Of a stretch of 64,000 bases of DNA, positions 62,161 to 64,000 are shown piece by piece. Source of the DNA: Piromyces finnis. Taxonomy: Eukaryota > Neocallimastigomycota > Neocallimastigomycetes > Neocallimastigales > Neocallimastigaceae. The notes under the pieces are model-generated. The model worked only from the letters and a program-made list of their open reading frames with translations, was not told the origin of the DNA and did not search any database. Each line of letters starts with the position of its first letter. The first letter of the stretch is position 1. The translations under genes were made by a program, and so were the position numbers. The DNA is taken from NCBI GenBank assembly GCA_002104945.1, contig MCFH01000017.1:434001-498000 (forward strand), written 5' to 3'.

Positions 62161-62950
62161 CTTTCACTTTCAAGGATGGCATTCTTCTATACAATCTTAG
62201 AATTTACATACTCGAAGTTCTTCATGTCGAAATTATTCAATCCCACCATAATTCCCCTTCTTCCGTTCATTTTGGTATTAGAAAAACTCTCGAACTTATT
62301 AGTAGAAACTTTTGGTAGAAGAGGGAGATGTACGCAGATTTGTAAATTCATGCGATACATGTAATAGAAACAAAAACAGCAATCATAAACCATATGGATT
62401 TCTTTAACCACTCTCAATACCTGAATAACAATGGTCGTCAATATCTCTTGATTTCATTACAAATCTACCAAAATCGAACAATTATTTCGCTATCCTAACA
62501 GTGGTGGATAGATTATCGAAGATGGGACATTTCATTCCACTTAGAAAGCTTCCCTCAGCTGAAAAAACTGCGCAACTTATCTTGGATAATGTATTCAGAT
62601 TACATTGTATTCCAAAGGAAACTATATCAGATCGCGGTAGATAATTTAATTTCAAATTCTTTCAACATTTTTGTAAGCTGCTACACTGTGAATCCAAACT
62701 CTCAACTGCTCATCACCAACAGGCTGATGGACAAACAGAAAGACTTAATAGTATAATTGAACAGTATCTCAGGTGCTTCACAAACAGTAAACATTCTGAC
62801 TAGAGTTCGTATATCTCACTTGCATAATTTGCCTATAACAATACTATTCAGGAATCCATTAAAATGTCACCTTTCAAGGCTTATTTAAAGTATGATCCAG
62901 AATTTTTAATTGATTTTCCAATAACATCTTTAGCTCCAGAAGCGGAGAAA
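62161..62950 (+). pseudogene. Gypsy-D integrase
   Basis: Traces of the zinc domain ([17 protein letters not shown], then a stop) and of the DDE core (ETISDRG; STAHHQQADGQTERLNSIIE; FAYNNTIQESIKMSPF) are spread over shifted frames with stops. Inactive. Confidence 0.75.
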
Positions 62951-63370
62951 GTTGTATAGAAGTAACAAAGTATGGTTACTTTACCTCAAAGGAAAAACAA
63001 ACGTGAAGAAATTAGACCATAGAAATTCGGGACCATATGAAATTATTGAATGCTTGGAAAATCAAAATTTCAAGTTAAAACTATCCAAACAAGACCGAGA
63101 CACCTCATCTTCCATATATCCAATCTCGAGCCCTATATTAAGAATACCTTTGAAAACCAAGACATCCAAAAGCCACCTCCCATTTTAGTAAACAAAATAT
63201 TGGATTCTAGAATTAACAACGGAGTACTTCAGTATCTCGTTGATTGGAAAGGATATTCTGCTGAAGATCGTTCATGGGAAAACGTAGAAGACATACATGC
63301 CCTCGAGTTACTGAAAGCTTTCCACAAAAAGTTTCCAGGCAAACCACATTCAATGTCGTCTGGAATCTGA
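62951..63370 (+). pseudogene. Gypsy-D integrase C-terminus with chromodomain
   Basis: GPYEIIECLENQNFKLKL is followed, after a frame change near 63110, by NLEPYIKNTF and a clear chromodomain, LQYLVDWKGYSAEDRSWE and ALELLKAFHKKFPG. It ends at TGA 63368-63370. Chromodomains of such elements bind modified histones and steer integration. This confirms a chromovirus. Confidence 0.85.
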
Positions 63371-63387
63371 CATTAGAAGGAGGGCAT

Positions 63388-63712
63388 TATAACGTATAAA
63401 GATTTTGTACCTTTTCCAAGAAATTGTATTTCGGGGTTCTCTAAGCTGGCTTCGCTGTCAGGTTGTTGGACGCTGACCTACTTGTCGTGTGGTCGACTCC
63501 GAGTTCTCTTATTGTGGATTAAATTCTTTTAATTAAATAATAAATACTGTTTTGGAATTTCAATCTTGACGATTTTCACATTTTTTGATTTCTTTTTATT
63601 TGGATAATTAAATTGAAAGTGTCCGTCCAGCCTTCCCACAAATAAATCAAACTCCTTTCTTCCTAGCTTCAGTGCATTGTTTTATTTTCAGTATAATTAT
63701 TTCTATGAGTAA
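63388..63712 (+). mobile_element. 3' LTR of Gypsy-D
   Basis: Preceded by the purine tract AGAAGGAGGGCAT (63374-63387). Starts TATAACGTATAAAG, where the 5' copy has TGTAACG. The right border is unclear. Confidence 0.65.
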
Positions 63713-64000
63713 TAATTATTAAATAATAATTTTGATATTTTAATAAAAAATTGTTTATAAAATTTATTATATATAAATTTTATGGAATAATTAAATTGTA
63801 AAGATATAATATATATCTTTAGATTATTTAATAATTAATTATTAATTATTAAATAATAAATTAATATTTAATAAAATTAATTATAAAATTTTTTTGAATA
63901 AATTTCATGGAATAATTTAATAATAAATTATTTTATAATAATTCCATTAAATTTAAATTAAGATAAATATTTAAATTTAAGGAATAAGAGAATTTTAATT
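63713..64000 (+). mobile_element. LTR-B fragments at the right edge
   Basis: 63713-63796 is an internal piece of LTR-B. At 63797 a second LTR-B starts (TGTAAAGATATAATATATAT) and runs out of the window. Confidence 0.75.

Overview
The window looks like nuclear DNA of a very AT-rich fungus, most likely an anaerobic gut fungus (Neocallimastigomycota). This is inferred from poly-A/T and TAA-repeat deserts, Asn/Lys-rich proteins, short AT-rich introns, a type-1 chitin-binding (CBM18-like) secreted protein and a kinase of the fungal HAL4/HAL5/NPR1 type. No species call is possible from sequence alone.

Layout. 1-3.7 kb: a decayed Ty3/gypsy copy on + with an antisense LTR piece in its gag. 4.47-4.87 kb: a small secreted chitin-binding protein. 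5.26-9.11 kb: a large Asn/Lys/Glu-rich gene of unknown family, broken by frameshifts and stops, ending at a TAA microsatellite. 10.3-22.8 kb: two intron-containing cellular genes on -. One is a 1,188-residue HAL4/HAL5-like protein kinase (2 exons); the other is a 604-residue disordered protein with a KSVSF motif (3 exons). 28.1-31.6 kb: an 11-exon gene on + for a secreted M13 (neprilysin-like) zinc metallopeptidase of 805 residues. I worked out all exon joins by hand; frames close exactly for all three spliced genes, and each is longer than any single open frame suggests.

32.1-64 kb is a nest of retroelements. It holds a LINE-like remnant, small palindromic/MITE-like elements and the 3' end of one copia element (Copia-1, -). 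Next come Gypsy-A (-, a chromovirus with three lesions), a decayed Gypsy-B inserted in Gypsy-A's 5' LTR (TSD ATAAC) and a young Copia-2 (+, TSD TATTC) inserted in a Gypsy-B-type LTR. The right end holds several solo or truncated LTRs (one with TSD GCAGG) and a degenerate chromodomain element, Gypsy-D (+). Two LTR families, here called LTR-A (TGTAAAGATATC...) and LTR-B (TGTAAAGATATA...), account for most repeats.

The host genes do not form an obvious pathway. The kinase and the KSVSF protein are tandem on the same strand and could both belong to phosphorylation signalling, but that is inference. No CRISPR array, rRNA or convincing tRNA gene was found. The strongest unexplained signals are the broken unknown gene at 5-9 kb, the mismatch between near-identical LTRs and a decayed body in Gypsy-B, and a gag-derived repeat array whose arms keep complementarity.
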